Positions 9,010 through 18,666 of a stretch of 50,371 nucleotides of DNA are shown here, piece by piece. The number at the start of each line of letters is the position of its first letter. Position 1 is the first letter of the stretch. Origin of the DNA: Comamonadaceae bacterium. Lineage in GTDB: Bacteria; Pseudomonadota; Gammaproteobacteria; Burkholderiales; Burkholderiaceae_C. The stretch covers positions 1 to 50,371 of the forward strand of contig CANJPU010000036.1 in assembly GCA_947476285.1 (NCBI GenBank), in the 5' to 3' direction. The notes beneath the pieces are model-generated. The model made no database searches and had not been told where the DNA came from. It was given only the letters and a program-made list of their open reading frames with translations. Position numbers and translations under genes: made by a program.

Positions 9010-9305
9010 TCGATCACCTTGGGCACGAGAAACAAGCCGCGCTCTACCGCTGGAGCGCTGCGCTGATTGGCCTCACGCGCATTGGGTTCGGTGGCGACGT
9101 CTTCGCGCAAACGCAATGCGATGTCCGCAATAACGGCAACAGGGTGGGCGAGCGGCTCGATGCCGGTGGTGTCAACCGCGCGCATCTTCTCGACGATGTC
9201 GAAAAAGCCGTTGATCTGGGTCAGCATGCGCTCGCTCTCGGAGCTGCTCAATTCAAGTCTGGCCAGGTTGGCGATGCGGTGGATGTCTTGGGGGCTTAAT
9301 GACAT
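9006..9305 (-). CDS. gatC: Asp-tRNA(Asn)/Glu-tRNA(Gln) amidotransferase subunit C
   Basis: GatC is a small (99-residue) belt that ties GatA to GatB. It begins [20 protein letters not shown], followed by [26 protein letters not shown] and then LREDV, the standard GatC pattern. It is the first gene of the gatCAB operon. It is divergent from mreB, with 212 bases between the start codons. Confidence 0.94.
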   Translation of the reverse strand: MSLSPQDIHRIANLARLELSSSESERMLTQINGFFDIVEKMRAVDTTGIEPLAHPVAVIADIALRLREDVATEPNAREANQRSAPAVERGLFLVPKVIE

Positions 9306-9428
9306 GAGGGAAAACGCGCTGCGAAATCAGATGTAACCGCGAATTTCAGGCCGTAAAGGTCCGGGTTATCACGGGGGATCGGGTATTATCCCGCCTTTGG
9401 CGCAACGCCTGCGAAAGCGCCGGCAATT

Positions 9429-9451
9429 GCGGGAAAAAGCGGGTTTCCCGC
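9429..9451 (+). promoter_or_regulatory. Hairpin with adjacent TATAAA in the mreB upstream region
   Basis: GCGGGAAA (9429-9436) and TTTCCCGC (9444-9451) are perfect inverted arms around a 7-base loop. TATAAA follows at 9455-9460, about 58 bases before the mreB start, and could be a -10 box, though no -35 box is properly spaced. The palindrome could be an operator or a leader hairpin. It is not followed by a T tract. Confidence 0.35.
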
Positions 9452-9469
9452 ACCTATAAACAGATTTGA

Positions 9470-10561
<1,092 letters not shown>

Positions 10562-10608
10562 GCGCGCTGGCGCGGCTGGAGGATCGACCACTGGGGGCAA
10601 AATAGGCC

Positions 10609-11529
10609 ATGCCGCTCGGTACGCTCGATCGCTCTCCGCCGCCCTTCTTCAAACAAGGGCCTTCGGCGCTGTCCAAGCTCATGGTGTTCAGCGCACTGGC
10701 GCTTTTTCTGATGGTGGCAGACAGCCGCTTCAAGGTGACGCAGCCGGTGCGCGCGGCCGCCGCCACGGTGCTCTACCCGATCCAGTGGTTGGCGATGCGG
10801 CCGGTGATGGGCGCGCGGCTGGCGGCAGAATATTTCGAATCGCTCAAGAGCGCGCAAGCAGCAGAGGAATCCGCTAGGCGCAAGCTGGCGCAGCAGTCGC
10901 AGCGAGCCAATCAAGTCGAGCAGCTTTCTCTGGAGAACACGCGGCTGCGCAGGCTGCTGCAATTGCGCGAGCGTATCGGCACGCCGGCGCTGGCGGCCGA
11001 AGTGCTGTATGACGCCGCCGATCCTTATTCGCGCAAGGTCATCATCGACAAAGGCATGGCCCATGGCATAGAAGCCGGCTCGCCGGTGATCGACGAATCG
11101 GGCGTGCTGGGTCAAGTAACTCGGGTGCTGCCGTTGATCAGCGAAGTGACGCTGGTGACCGACCGCGATCAGGCCATCCCGGTGCTCAATGCGCGCACCG
11201 GCGCGCGCACCGTGGCCTATGGCGACCCTTCGGGCCAGCCGGGCTCGCTGGAGCTGCGCTTCATGGCGTCCAATGCCGATGTGCGCGAGGGCGATCTCCT
11301 CACCACCAGCGGTGTGGATGCGGTGTACCCGCCGGGTCTGCCGGTGGCGCGAGTGGCAAAGATCGAGCGGCGGGTGGACACGGCCTTTGCCCGAATCGCC
11401 TGTGCACCCGTGGCGCTGGTTGAGGGTGCACGTCATGTGATGGTGCTGGCACCCATTGCCGCCCAGGTAGCCGCGCGGCCTGATGCACAGCCATCGGTTC
11501 TGCCGGCCAGAAAGGGGGGACGCAAGTGA
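10609..11529 (+). CDS. mreC: Rod shape-determining protein MreC
   Basis: The 306-residue protein has a short cytoplasmic N-terminus, one membrane helix (about residues 22-38, LMVFSALALFLMVADS), a coiled coil (EESARRKLAQQSQRANQVEQ) and the periplasmic beta domain with VIIDKGMAHGIEAGSPVID and VTLVTDRDQAIPV. MreC links MreB filaments to PBP2 and the elongasome. It ends in a basic, Pro- and Ala-containing tail. The gene starts 47 bases after mreB and overlaps mreD at GTGA. Confidence 0.93.
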   Translation: MPLGTLDRSPPPFFKQGPSALSKLMVFSALALFLMVADSRFKVTQPVRAAAATVLYPIQWLAMRPVMGARLAAEYFESLKSAQAAEESARRKLAQQSQRANQVEQLSLENTRLRRLLQLRERIGTPALAAEVLYDAADPYSRKVIIDKGMAHGIEAGSPVIDESGVLGQVTRVLPLISEVTLVTDRDQAIPVLNARTGARTVAYGDPSGQPGSLELRFMASNADVREGDLLTTSGVDAVYPPGLPVARVAKIERRVDTAFARIACAPVALVEGARHVMVLAPIAAQVAARPDAQPSVLPARKGGRK

Positions 11530-12044
11530 TCATGCGTCCGGGCCAGCAGCTTCTGCTGCCAGCCAATCCTGTCTTCATCTGGGGCAGCCTGCTTCTGGCG
11601 CTGCTGTTCAACATGTTCCCGCTGGGCCGTGTGGCCTGGATGCCGGACGCAGTCGCCCTTGTGCTGGTGTTCTGGAGCGTGCATCAGCCTCTGCGGGTGG
11701 GCATAGGCGCGGCCTTTGTTTTCGGAATCATCATGGATGTGCACCAGACTGCGCTGCTGGGCCAGCACGCACTGTCCTATACCGTGCTGACCTACTGCGC
11801 AATCATGATCCACCGCCGCCTGCTGTGGTTCTCGGTTCCATCACAGGCGCTGCAGGTATTGCCGCTGTTCGTCGCGGCCCACGCGATTGAATTGGCCGTG
11901 CGCATGCTGGCCGGCGGGGTGTTCCCCGGCGCATCTGCACTGCTGGCGCCGCTGATCGAGTCGCTTCTGTGGCCGGTGGTGAGCGTGATTTTGCTTGCCC
12001 CTCAGCGCAGAGCGCCCGATCCGGACCAAAATAGGCCACTTTGA
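11526..12044 (+). CDS. mreD: Rod shape-determining protein MreD
   Basis: This 172-residue hydrophobic protein has five or six predicted membrane segments, among them FIWGSLLLALLFNMFPLG and the later IGAAFVFGIIMDV stretch. The pattern PGQQLLLPANP at the start and GIIMDV in the middle is typical of MreD. The GTG at 11526 overlaps the mreC stop and lies six bases after an AAAGGGGGG ribosome-binding site; an ATG two codons later is the alternative. MreD works in the membrane with MreC and RodA/PBP2. Confidence 0.9.
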   Translation: MIMRPGQQLLLPANPVFIWGSLLLALLFNMFPLGRVAWMPDAVALVLVFWSVHQPLRVGIGAAFVFGIIMDVHQTALLGQHALSYTVLTYCAIMIHRRLLWFSVPSQALQVLPLFVAAHAIELAVRMLAGGVFPGASALLAPLIESLLWPVVSVILLAPQRRAPDPDQNRPL

Positions 12045-12061
12045 GGTCTGGTGTATCTCGT

Positions 12062-14944
12062 ATGACCGAACTGAGGAACGTCCAAGCCGACCTGTCGGTG
12101 TTTCGCAAACGCATTCTGGTGGCCAGCCTGGTGGTGGTCGTGGCTTTCGCGCTGCTGACCAGCCGGCTGGTCTATCTGCAGGTTGTGCGGCATGTCGACC
12201 TTCAGGAGCAGGCCGAGAACAACCGCACAGCCATCGTGCCGGTGGTGCCCAACCGCGGATTGATTCTGGACCGCAATGGAATCGTGCTGGCCACGAATTA
12301 TTCCGCCTACACGCTGGAGATCACGCCTTCTCGCCTGACGACGAACCTGGACAAGACCATCGACGCACTGGGAGAGGTGATCGACATCCAGCCGCGCGAC
12401 CGACGGCGCTTCAAGCGGCTGATGGAGGAATCGAAGAACTTCGAATCTCTGCCCATTCGCACCAAGCTCACCGACGAGGAAGTCGCCCGCTTTACCGCGC
12501 AGCGCTTTCGCTTCCCGGGTGTGGACATTCAGGCGCGGCTGTTTCGCAACTACCCCTGGGGTGAGTTGGCCAGCCATGTGATCGGGTACATCGGCCGCAT
12601 CAACCAAAGCGAGAAGAAAGCCATCGAAGATTGGACCGATGATGAACAGGGAAACTACCGCGGCACCGAATACATCGGCAAGCTGGGCGTGGAGCAAAGC
12701 TTCGAAAAGCAGTTGCACGGCATCACCGGGGTGGAGCAGATGGAAACCTCCGCCGGCGGGCGGGCGGTGCGTCGGCTTGCCGGCAGCGCGTCGACGCCCG
12801 GCAACACGGTCATGCTATCCATCGACATCAAGCTACAAAAGTTGGTGGAGGATATGTACGGCGACCGACGCGGCGCATTGGTTGCGCTTGACCCGAAGAC
12901 CGGCGAGGTGCTGGCCTTCGTGAGCAAACCCACTTTCGACCCCAACCTGTTCGTCGACGGCATCGACAGCGACAACTGGCAGATGCTCAATGGATCAATC
13001 GACAAGCCCTTGTTGAACCGGGCTCTGCGCGGCACCTATCCTCCTGGATCGACCTACAAGCCCTTCATGGCGATGGCGGCGCTGCAAACTGGCAAGCGCT
13101 CGGCCAGTTATATCGTTAACGACAACGGATCATGGAGTTTTGGCGGCCATGTGTTTCGCAGCCACGGCGACCATGGCCTGGGGCCGGTGGACATGCACCG
13201 TGCGATCGCGCTGTCGAGCAATGTGTACTTCTATTCCTTGGCCAACGACCTGGGCGTGGACACGATGCACGACTTCATGAAGCCGCTTGGCTTTGGCCAA
13301 TACACAGGCATCGACATCCAGGGTGAGGTGCGTGGCGTGCTGCCCAGCCAGGAGTGGAAGCGCAACTACTACAAGCGCCCCGAGCAGAAGAAGTGGTTTG
13401 CCGGAGAGACTATCTCGCTGGGGATTGGCCAGGGCTACAACACCTTCACCATGCTACAACTGGCACAGGCCACCGCCATCGTGGCCAGTGGGGGCATCAA
13501 GCACAAGCCACGCATTGTTGTGGCCACGCAGGACCCGATCAGCCATGTGAAAACACCGATCTCCTTCGAACCACCCCAGGATCTGGGCTTCAAGCCTGAG
13601 AATGTCGAGGTGGTGCGCAAGGCCATGGTGAGTGTGACGCAGGAAGGTACTTCAGCCCGGGTGTTCGCTGGCGCGGGCTATGTGTCGGGCGGCAAAACCG
13701 GAACGGCACAGGCCGTGGGCATCGGTCAAAGGGAAAAGTACAACGCCTCCAAGATCGAAGAGCATCAGCGTGACCACGCGCTGTACATTGCATTCGCGCC
13801 AGCCGATGATCCGAAAATAGTGATCGCAGCGGTGGTAGAGAATGCGGGCTTCGGCGCTGCATCGGCCGCGCCTATCACTCGGCGCATGTTCGATTACTGG
13901 TTGCTCGGCCTATACCCCAACGAAGAAGACATGGCCGCGGTGCGCAAAGGCCTTGCTGGCGCCCCCATTGGCAAACCACTCAACGCGACCGAAGCGGCCT
14001 GGCCGCCGGCCGGATCGGCTGCGGCGGTGGCAGCCGCAGCCGTTGCGGCCATGTCCTCGGCGAGTACGGCCTTGTCTGCCGCCGCGTCCAGTATAGCGAC
14101 TGTGCCGGCCAAGCCAAGGGCGCAGACTGTTTCACCAACATGTGCTCTTTCAATTGCTTCGACAGGTTGTGCATTGACTTCCATCACCTCCCCCACCACA
14201 GTGACTCCATTGAGCCCCGAAGATTTTGACGCCCAGGACGCGGTGCTGGACGCGCTGCGCGAGCGCGACGACGAAATTCCGGCGTGGGAATTTTGCGAAG
14301 GCTTTCTGGCCGCGCTGGCGTGCACGCGCCGCACCATCGCCCCCGAGGAATACTGGCCGGTGCTGCTGGGCGACAGCTTCAACCCGGCGCAGCACATGGA
14401 ATTCGTGTGGCGCTGGCATAGGCGCTGGGCCGAGGTGGTGGCCGCGCTGGACGCGCCGGTGGAAACACTCGAAGACGAACTCACCTACATGCCGGACGTG
14501 CTGGACACGCGCGGTGCCGTACTGTCCCTGCCCGAAGATCAGCAAGAACAGGACGACGACAAGCCCCTGCCCAGCTATGCACAGGTGTGGGCGGTCGGCT
14601 TCATGTATGCGCTGGAGTCATGGCCAGACGATTGGATCGCGCCGCGCGACCGCGAAGCCGCCACGATGCTGAACGACGCGTTGGGCGCCATCGTGACCTT
14701 GACCGACTTCGACCCCGACCCTCCTTCTTTTTCGATGTTCGCAGAGGACGGCCCACCCAGTGTCAGCCAGCGGCGCCTGGACGATTACGGCGCCGCAATC
14801 TGGGCCGTGTACGACCTGCGTCAGCTATGGAAAAGCCTGGGTCCGCGCGTGGAAGCGGTGCGCAAGTCAGCCGGGCCAGGCCGCAACGACCCTTGCCCTT
14901 GCGGCAGCGGAAAAAAATACAAGAAATGCCACGGCGCTGGATAG
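12062..14944 (+). CDS. mrdA: Penicillin-binding protein 2 (MrdA) fused in frame to a UPF0149/YecA-like SEC-C protein
   Basis: Residues 1 to about 645 are PBP2, the elongation transpeptidase. They comprise a membrane helix near residues 20-40 (ILVASLVVVVAFALL), the dimerisation domain with RGLILDRNG, and a transpeptidase domain with the SxxK motif in GSTYKPF (Ser near 330), SSNVYFY (SxN) and KTGTAQA near 544. Instead of stopping, the frame continues through an Ala/Ser/Thr-rich linker (about 650-704) into a 256-residue UPF0149/YecA-like domain: WEFCEGFLAAL, YMPDVLD, then a SEC-C zinc motif with Cys945, Cys947, Cys956 and His957. PBP2 alone is normally about 640 residues. Either this is a true fusion of membrane and cytosolic-type domains, or a second gene starts inside at 14174. 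With PBP2 topology the tail would lie in the periplasm, which is unexpected for a SEC-C domain and favours separate translation. A sequencing error removing a stop is also possible. Confidence 0.85.
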   Translation: MTELRNVQADLSVFRKRILVASLVVVVAFALLTSRLVYLQVVRHVDLQEQAENNRTAIVPVVPNRGLILDRNGIVLATNYSAYTLEITPSRLTTNLDKTIDALGEVIDIQPRDRRRFKRLMEESKNFESLPIRTKLTDEEVARFTAQRFRFPGVDIQARLFRNYPWGELASHVIGYIGRINQSEKKAIEDWTDDEQGNYRGTEYIGKLGVEQSFEKQLHGITGVEQMETSAGGRAVRRLAGSASTPGNTVMLSIDIKLQKLVEDMYGDRRGALVALDPKTGEVLAFVSKPTFDPNLFVDGIDSDNWQMLNGSIDKPLLNRALRGTYPPGSTYKPFMAMAALQTGKRSASYIVNDNGSWSFGGHVFRSHGDHGLGPVDMHRAIALSSNVYFYSLANDLGVDTMHDFMKPLGFGQYTGIDIQGEVRGVLPSQEWKRNYYKRPEQKKWFAGETISLGIGQGYNTFTMLQLAQATAIVASGGIKHKPRIVVATQDPISHVKTPISFEPPQDLGFKPENVEVVRKAMVSVTQEGTSARVFAGAGYVSGGKTGTAQAVGIGQREKYNASKIEEHQRDHALYIAFAPADDPKIVIAAVVENAGFGAASAAPITRRMFDYWLLGLYPNEEDMAAVRKGLAGAPIGKPLNATEAAWPPAGSAAAVAAAAVAAMSSASTALSAAASSIATVPAKPRAQTVSPTCALSIASTGCALTSITSPTTVTPLSPEDFDAQDAVLDALRERDDEIPAWEFCEGFLAALACTRRTIAPEEYWPVLLGDSFNPAQHMEFVWRWHRRWAEVVAALDAPVETLEDELTYMPDVLDTRGAVLSLPEDQQEQDDDKPLPSYAQVWAVGFMYALESWPDDWIAPRDREAATMLNDALGAIVTLTDFDPDPPSFSMFAEDGPPSVSQRRLDDYGAAIWAVYDLRQLWKSLGPRVEAVRKSAGPGRNDPCPCGSGKKYKKCHGAG
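14174..14944 (+). CDS. UPF0149/YecA-family SEC-C protein, possible separate start (TTG) within the long frame
   Basis: An in-frame TTG at 14174 would give a 256-residue protein beginning MTSITSPTTVTPLSPEDFD. This looks like a natural start of a YecA-like protein, and an ACAGG stretch about seven bases upstream could bind the ribosome weakly. The product has the UPF0149 helical domain and ends with a SEC-C motif, a zinc-binding module also found in SecA. E. coli YecA is somewhat shorter, at about 220 residues. This is an alternative reading of the fusion described for 12062-14944, not an additional stretch of DNA. Confidence 0.5.
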   Translation: MTSITSPTTVTPLSPEDFDAQDAVLDALRERDDEIPAWEFCEGFLAALACTRRTIAPEEYWPVLLGDSFNPAQHMEFVWRWHRRWAEVVAALDAPVETLEDELTYMPDVLDTRGAVLSLPEDQQEQDDDKPLPSYAQVWAVGFMYALESWPDDWIAPRDREAATMLNDALGAIVTLTDFDPDPPSFSMFAEDGPPSVSQRRLDDYGAAIWAVYDLRQLWKSLGPRVEAVRKSAGPGRNDPCPCGSGKKYKKCHGAG

Positions 14945-14983
14945 CGAAGGCAATCCAGATCGCTTTGCGGGAAAATGCCCCCC

Positions 14984-15706
14984 ATGTGCAACCGGTACCG
15001 CCCCGCCAGTGTCACCCACATACGCGATGTGTTCGGCTTTACCCTGGTCGAGGACTGCGCGCCGTACGCCACTGACGGTATCGGCCCTTACCAGCAGGGG
15101 CCCTTTGTGCAATCGCGAGGCCTCGTGGTGGGCCAGTGGGGCCTGATCCCCTGGTTCAGCAAGACACGCCGACCCACCGGCAAGGCCGAGCGGCCCATCA
15201 GCACCAACAACTGCCGTATCGAGACCGTGGCCACCGCACCCAGCTTCAAGGCGCCGTGGGCGCGCGGCCAGCGTTGCCTGATTCCGGCGATGGACTATGA
15301 CGAACCCTACTGGGGCACCGGCAAGAACATCTGGTGGCGCTTTGCGCGCAGTGACGGCAAGGCCTGGATGCTGGCTGGGCTCTGGTCGGCATGGACCGAC
15401 CCTGGCAGCGGTGAGATCGTGCAGAGCTACACCATGCTCACCCAAAATTGCGATGCGCATCCCCTGCTCAAGCTGATGCACAAACCTGACCCCTCACTGC
15501 CGATGGACCAACAGGACAAGCGGGCGGTGATTCCGATTGATTCCGCGGAACAAGACAAATGGCTCAATGGGACGGGCGCAGACGCAATGGAGCTGGTGCG
15601 CGTGCCCGATCTAGATCTCTTCCTGCATGGTGCGGCGCAGGCTGACAAACATGTGGACCTGCAAGTGGGCCACTCGATCCATGCGGCGGATCAGCGCTTG
15701 CTTTGA
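14984..15706 (+). CDS. SOS-response-associated peptidase family protein (SRAP; YedK/HMCES type)
   Basis: The 240-residue protein starts MCNRY; removal of Met exposes Cys2, which in this family forms a covalent link with abasic sites in single-stranded DNA and so protects them. Other family features are PISTNNCRIET (conserved Asn), RCLIPAMDYDEPYW (acidic residue), SYTMLTQNCDAHPLL (conserved His) and KRAVIP. The ATG at 14984 is chosen over one at 14975 because it places Cys at position 2. It follows the preceding gene by 39 bases and its end overlaps the convergent gene by 16 bases. Confidence 0.85.
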   Translation: MCNRYRPASVTHIRDVFGFTLVEDCAPYATDGIGPYQQGPFVQSRGLVVGQWGLIPWFSKTRRPTGKAERPISTNNCRIETVATAPSFKAPWARGQRCLIPAMDYDEPYWGTGKNIWWRFARSDGKAWMLAGLWSAWTDPGSGEIVQSYTMLTQNCDAHPLLKLMHKPDPSLPMDQQDKRAVIPIDSAEQDKWLNGTGADAMELVRVPDLDLFLHGAAQADKHVDLQVGHSIHAADQRLL

Positions 15707-16227
15707 TCGGACCTGACTCGCTCGACATACCGTGTCATCCGGCTATTGATTTGAACCATTTCGGCCTTCATCGCTTCGAGCCTGACCAGATCGGCATTGC
15801 TGGGCGTCCCATTGCCGATTTGTGAAATGATGGACAACATGTCCAGAGTCAGTTCGACGACACGCGCACATTCGGCAACGATCGCCCCGCGTGCATCACC
15901 AAGCGCGAACCTGGCGCCCCTCAGTTCCGCAAGGATGCCCAACATGCGCGGCGTATGGGTGATGCGGCTTCGCTCGTTGAATTGAGTTTGACTGATTCTG
16001 CCGGCGATCATTGCGTGCAGGTCTTCCTCTAGATCCTTCCACGATGGCCGGATCTCTTTCATCCCCCAGTCCAGCGTGGTCGACGAGCTTGGCGCAAGGG
16101 TAGGCGAATAGGAAGCGCGAGAAGGGTTTGCTGCCACGCATTGGGTGAATGCCGCCACTAGCAGCATTGCCAAAGTGGCACTGATGCGCCGAGGTAGTGC
16201 ACCTGAGGCAGGTCGTATCGCATGCAT
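15691..16227 (-). CDS. Secreted protein of unknown function
   Basis: I do not recognise a family. The 178-residue product starts MHAIRPASGALPRRISATLA, has a hydrophobic stretch AMLLVAAFTQCVA and a probable signal-peptidase site near VAANP. The mature part is mostly helical in composition (LEEDLHAMIAGRISQTQFNE, RVVELTLDMLSIISQIGNG). The start at 16227 is chosen for its GGGAAG ribosome-binding site and signal peptide; upstream in-frame starts add about 90 residues of unlikely composition. Its 3' end overlaps the SRAP gene by 16 bases. Confidence 0.6.
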   Translation of the reverse strand: MHAIRPASGALPRRISATLAMLLVAAFTQCVAANPSRASYSPTLAPSSSTTLDWGMKEIRPSWKDLEEDLHAMIAGRISQTQFNERSRITHTPRMLGILAELRGARFALGDARGAIVAECARVVELTLDMLSIISQIGNGTPSNADLVRLEAMKAEMVQINSRMTRYVERVRSDQSKR

Positions 16228-16402
16228 TACATCTTCCCTTCTGTCATCGGTTGATCGCAGCTTGCGCAATGGTGCGCAGTTGCAAGCGTGCGTGCAGCCA
16301 CAAGACACCAAACAGGGCCAATGAGAAACCAAGCAAACAATGGGCGTCATGAATCGCGGTCGCGGGAGCCACACCGAGCCTGCGCCGCGAAGGGAAACCG
16401 CG

Positions 16403-17404
16403 TCAGCCGATTGCTGCAGCGCGAAGAAGCCAGCCGCCCACCTGATCGGGCATGGTGCGCACATGCCCCGGCATGCTCCCATCCGGGAATCCCACATGCC
16501 CCCCTTCGGCAGGCCGCCACAGGGTCACGCAGGGCCCCACATCGTTGGTCCCGGGCAGGCTGACTGCGGGAACGAAGGGGTCATTCAATGCATTGAGTAC
16601 CAGCGCGGGGATGCGAATGCGGTGCAGATACGGCCCGGCCGAAGCGCGCGCATAGTAATCGTCGGCATTCTTGAAGCCATGCACGGGTGCAGTGAACGCG
16701 TCGTCAAACTGATAAAGGTCGCGCGCGATCATGAGGCGGGCGCCGTCGAACAGGCCGGGGTGTTGAGCGAGCTTTTCCATGGCCTTGGGCTTCATGCTGC
16801 GCAGGAACATGGTGGTGTAGACCAGACGATTGAAGCCCTGCCCTATCGCAACAGCGCCCGCAGCCAAATCGAGCGGTGAGGAGACAGCGGCAATCGCACC
16901 GACGATGGCGCTCGCCTGAGCGCCCATCTCGCCGGCCCAGCGCATCAAGGCATTGCCGCCGAGCGAGACACCCACGACCAACATAGGCCCGCGATGCTGC
17001 TGGCGCAGTCGCCCAAGGATCCAACCGATCTCTTCGTGGTCGCCCGAATGATAGGCGCGCGGCCCCTGATTGAGTTCGCCGCTGCAGCCGCGAAAATGCG
17101 GCACCACATAGGCCAGGCCTTGCTGCGCAGCGAAGTCGGCGAAGGCTTCGGCGTAGTGGCTGCGCGATGAACCTTCGAGGCCGTGAAAGAGCACGAGCAA
17201 AGGTCGCTCGGAGCCTGCGACTGGCTGGGTGTGGGTGTGGGTCGACGGCTGCAGCCAATCGAGGTCAACAAAGTCACCATCGGGTGTAAGCCAGCGTTCA
17301 CGCCGGTAGCGCGGCCGCTCGCCAAAGTGTCGGCGCGCATACAGCGCCGGCCAGATGGTCTGCAGATTGCCGCCGGGCAGCCACCAGGGTGCGCGGTAGT
17401 TCAC
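16403..17404 (-). CDS. YheT-type alpha/beta-hydrolase
   Basis: The 333-residue protein is close in length and pattern to E. coli YheT (340 residues): YRAPWWLPGGNLQTIWPALY at the start, LLVLFHGLEGSSRSHY, FRGCSGELN, the nucleophile Ser147 in VVGVSLGGNAL, Asp275 in LNALNDPFVP and His303 in EGGHVGFPDG. These form the expected Ser-Asp-His triad. The natural substrate of this family is poorly known; esterase activity is likely. The GTG at 17404 gives the family start. Longer frames upstream overlap the NTF2-like gene and are out of pattern. Confidence 0.85.
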   Translation of the reverse strand: MNYRAPWWLPGGNLQTIWPALYARRHFGERPRYRRERWLTPDGDFVDLDWLQPSTHTHTQPVAGSERPLLVLFHGLEGSSRSHYAEAFADFAAQQGLAYVVPHFRGCSGELNQGPRAYHSGDHEEIGWILGRLRQQHRGPMLVVGVSLGGNALMRWAGEMGAQASAIVGAIAAVSSPLDLAAGAVAIGQGFNRLVYTTMFLRSMKPKAMEKLAQHPGLFDGARLMIARDLYQFDDAFTAPVHGFKNADDYYARASAGPYLHRIRIPALVLNALNDPFVPAVSLPGTNDVGPCVTLWRPAEGGHVGFPDGSMPGHVRTMPDQVGGWLLRAAAIG

Positions 17405-17417
17405 GTGGCCATCGGCA

Positions 17418-17867
17418 TCAGTGCAACACCTGCGGCGGGCCAGAGACTTCCTGAATTTCGCTCTCAGTCCCTGGGCTGGCATGGTGGGCGACCATGCGCC
17501 AGCCCTGCGCGGTCTTGTGGTAAACGTTGGTGGCGATGACCCATGCCTGCAGCGGGCCTTCAGGGCCCAGCACATCGATGCGCTCAAGCACGTTGTGCAC
17601 GGCACTGGCCAGGGCCTGCGTCTTGTGAACCCGCTCGGGCCAGGCGCTGATGCTGCCATTGGCGAACATGGCCTCGAAGGTGGCGCGGATGGCCATGGCA
17701 CCCAGCACCCGCGGGCCGCCCGGATGCACGCAGACGATGTCGTCCTCATCAGCCCAGCAGGCCATGAGCTTTTCGATGTCGGCCTGTTGCATCGCTTGGT
17801 AGAACGCGGCTTCGACCTCATCGGCGCTGCCTTGGAGATTCGCGGCCTGTAGTTTGCTTTTTCTCAT
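17418..17867 (-). CDS. NTF2-like/SnoaL-fold protein (DUF4440-like)
   Basis: The 149-residue protein has the cone-shaped NTF2 fold pattern: an N-terminal helix VEAAFYQAMQQADIEKLMACW, then DDIVCVHPGGPRVLGAMAIR, VHNVLERIDVLG and NVYHKTAQGWRMVAHHASP. Similar small proteins are called ketosteroid-isomerase homologues, but the family is broad and the ligand cannot be deduced. It lies 13 bases before the YheT-type gene on the same strand, so the two are probably one transcript. Confidence 0.75.
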   Translation of the reverse strand: MRKSKLQAANLQGSADEVEAAFYQAMQQADIEKLMACWADEDDIVCVHPGGPRVLGAMAIRATFEAMFANGSISAWPERVHKTQALASAVHNVLERIDVLGPEGPLQAWVIATNVYHKTAQGWRMVAHHASPGTESEIQEVSGPPQVLH

Positions 17868-17993
17868 GAAACTGTGATGTCTGAGGTGCCGATTCTGCCG
17901 CCAAATCAGGCGAGCAATCCAAACACTTGAAACCGCGCCATTCGCAACCCATGTATGTTACCTTTGCCTCGCAGGCTCGAAAGGACACTTCAT

Positions 17994-18584
17994 ATGAAAC
18001 GTTGGCTACTCATCATCCTGGCCGCCATGTCGCTTGGCGGCTGCGGCTACAACGATTTCCAGCGACTGGACGAACAGACCAAATCCGCCTGGAGCGAGGT
18101 GCTCAACCAGTACCAGAGACGCGCCGACCTGGTGCCCAACATCGTGGCCACCGTCAAGGGCGAGGCCAATTTCGAACAAGAGACACTCACCAAGGTGATC
18201 GAGGCACGCGCCAAGGCGACCTCCATCCAGGTAACCCCAGAGACGCTGAACAACCCTGAGGCCTTTGCCAAATTCCAGGCGGCACAAGGCGAACTGTCCG
18301 GCGCGCTCAGCCGGCTGATGGTGACGGTGGAGCGCTACCCAGATCTGAAAGCCAACCAGGGCTTTCGCGACCTGCGCGTGCAGCTTGAAGGCACGGAGAA
18401 CCGCATCACCGTGGCGCGCAATCGCTACATCCAGGCGGTGCAGGAATACAACGTGCTCTCGCGCAGCTTCCCCACCAATCTCACCGCGATGGCGTTCAGC
18501 TACAAGCCCAAGTCCAACTTCGCGGTGCAGAACGAGGCGCAGATTTCCACGCCGCCGCAGGTGGACTTCGGCACGAAAAAGTAG
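17994..18584 (+). CDS. LemA family lipoprotein
   Basis: A lipoprotein signal (KRWLLIILAAMSLGGC, lipid-bearing Cys17) precedes a helical LemA domain with DEQTKSAWSEVLNQYQRRAD, LVPNIVATVKG, LSRLMVTVERYPDLKANQGF and ENRITVARNRYIQAVQEYN, all typical of LemA. The length of 196 residues is normal. The ATG at 17994 follows AAGGACA. LemA genes commonly sit next to TPM-domain genes, as here. The function is uncertain; an envelope role is likely. Confidence 0.9.
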   Translation: MKRWLLIILAAMSLGGCGYNDFQRLDEQTKSAWSEVLNQYQRRADLVPNIVATVKGEANFEQETLTKVIEARAKATSIQVTPETLNNPEAFAKFQAAQGELSGALSRLMVTVERYPDLKANQGFRDLRVQLEGTENRITVARNRYIQAVQEYNVLSRSFPTNLTAMAFSYKPKSNFAVQNEAQISTPPQVDFGTKK

Positions 18585-18666
18585 GCCGCGTGACTGCTCT
18601 TGCGGCTTCGTCGGTGATGTCCTGCGTTGAGGGTTTGACCCCGGGGCAAGGACACCCTCCCTTGGG

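Noticed and set aside
14150..14176. CTTCGACAGG in the PBP2-YecA linker as another copy of the repeat seen in gatB
   Set aside because: Only about ten bases agree and the flanks differ, so chance is likely.
16403..17821. 472-residue version of the YheT-type protein
   Set aside because: The extra N-terminal part overlaps the NTF2-like gene in another frame and is Arg-, Ser- and Pro-rich; the GTG at 17404 gives the family start.
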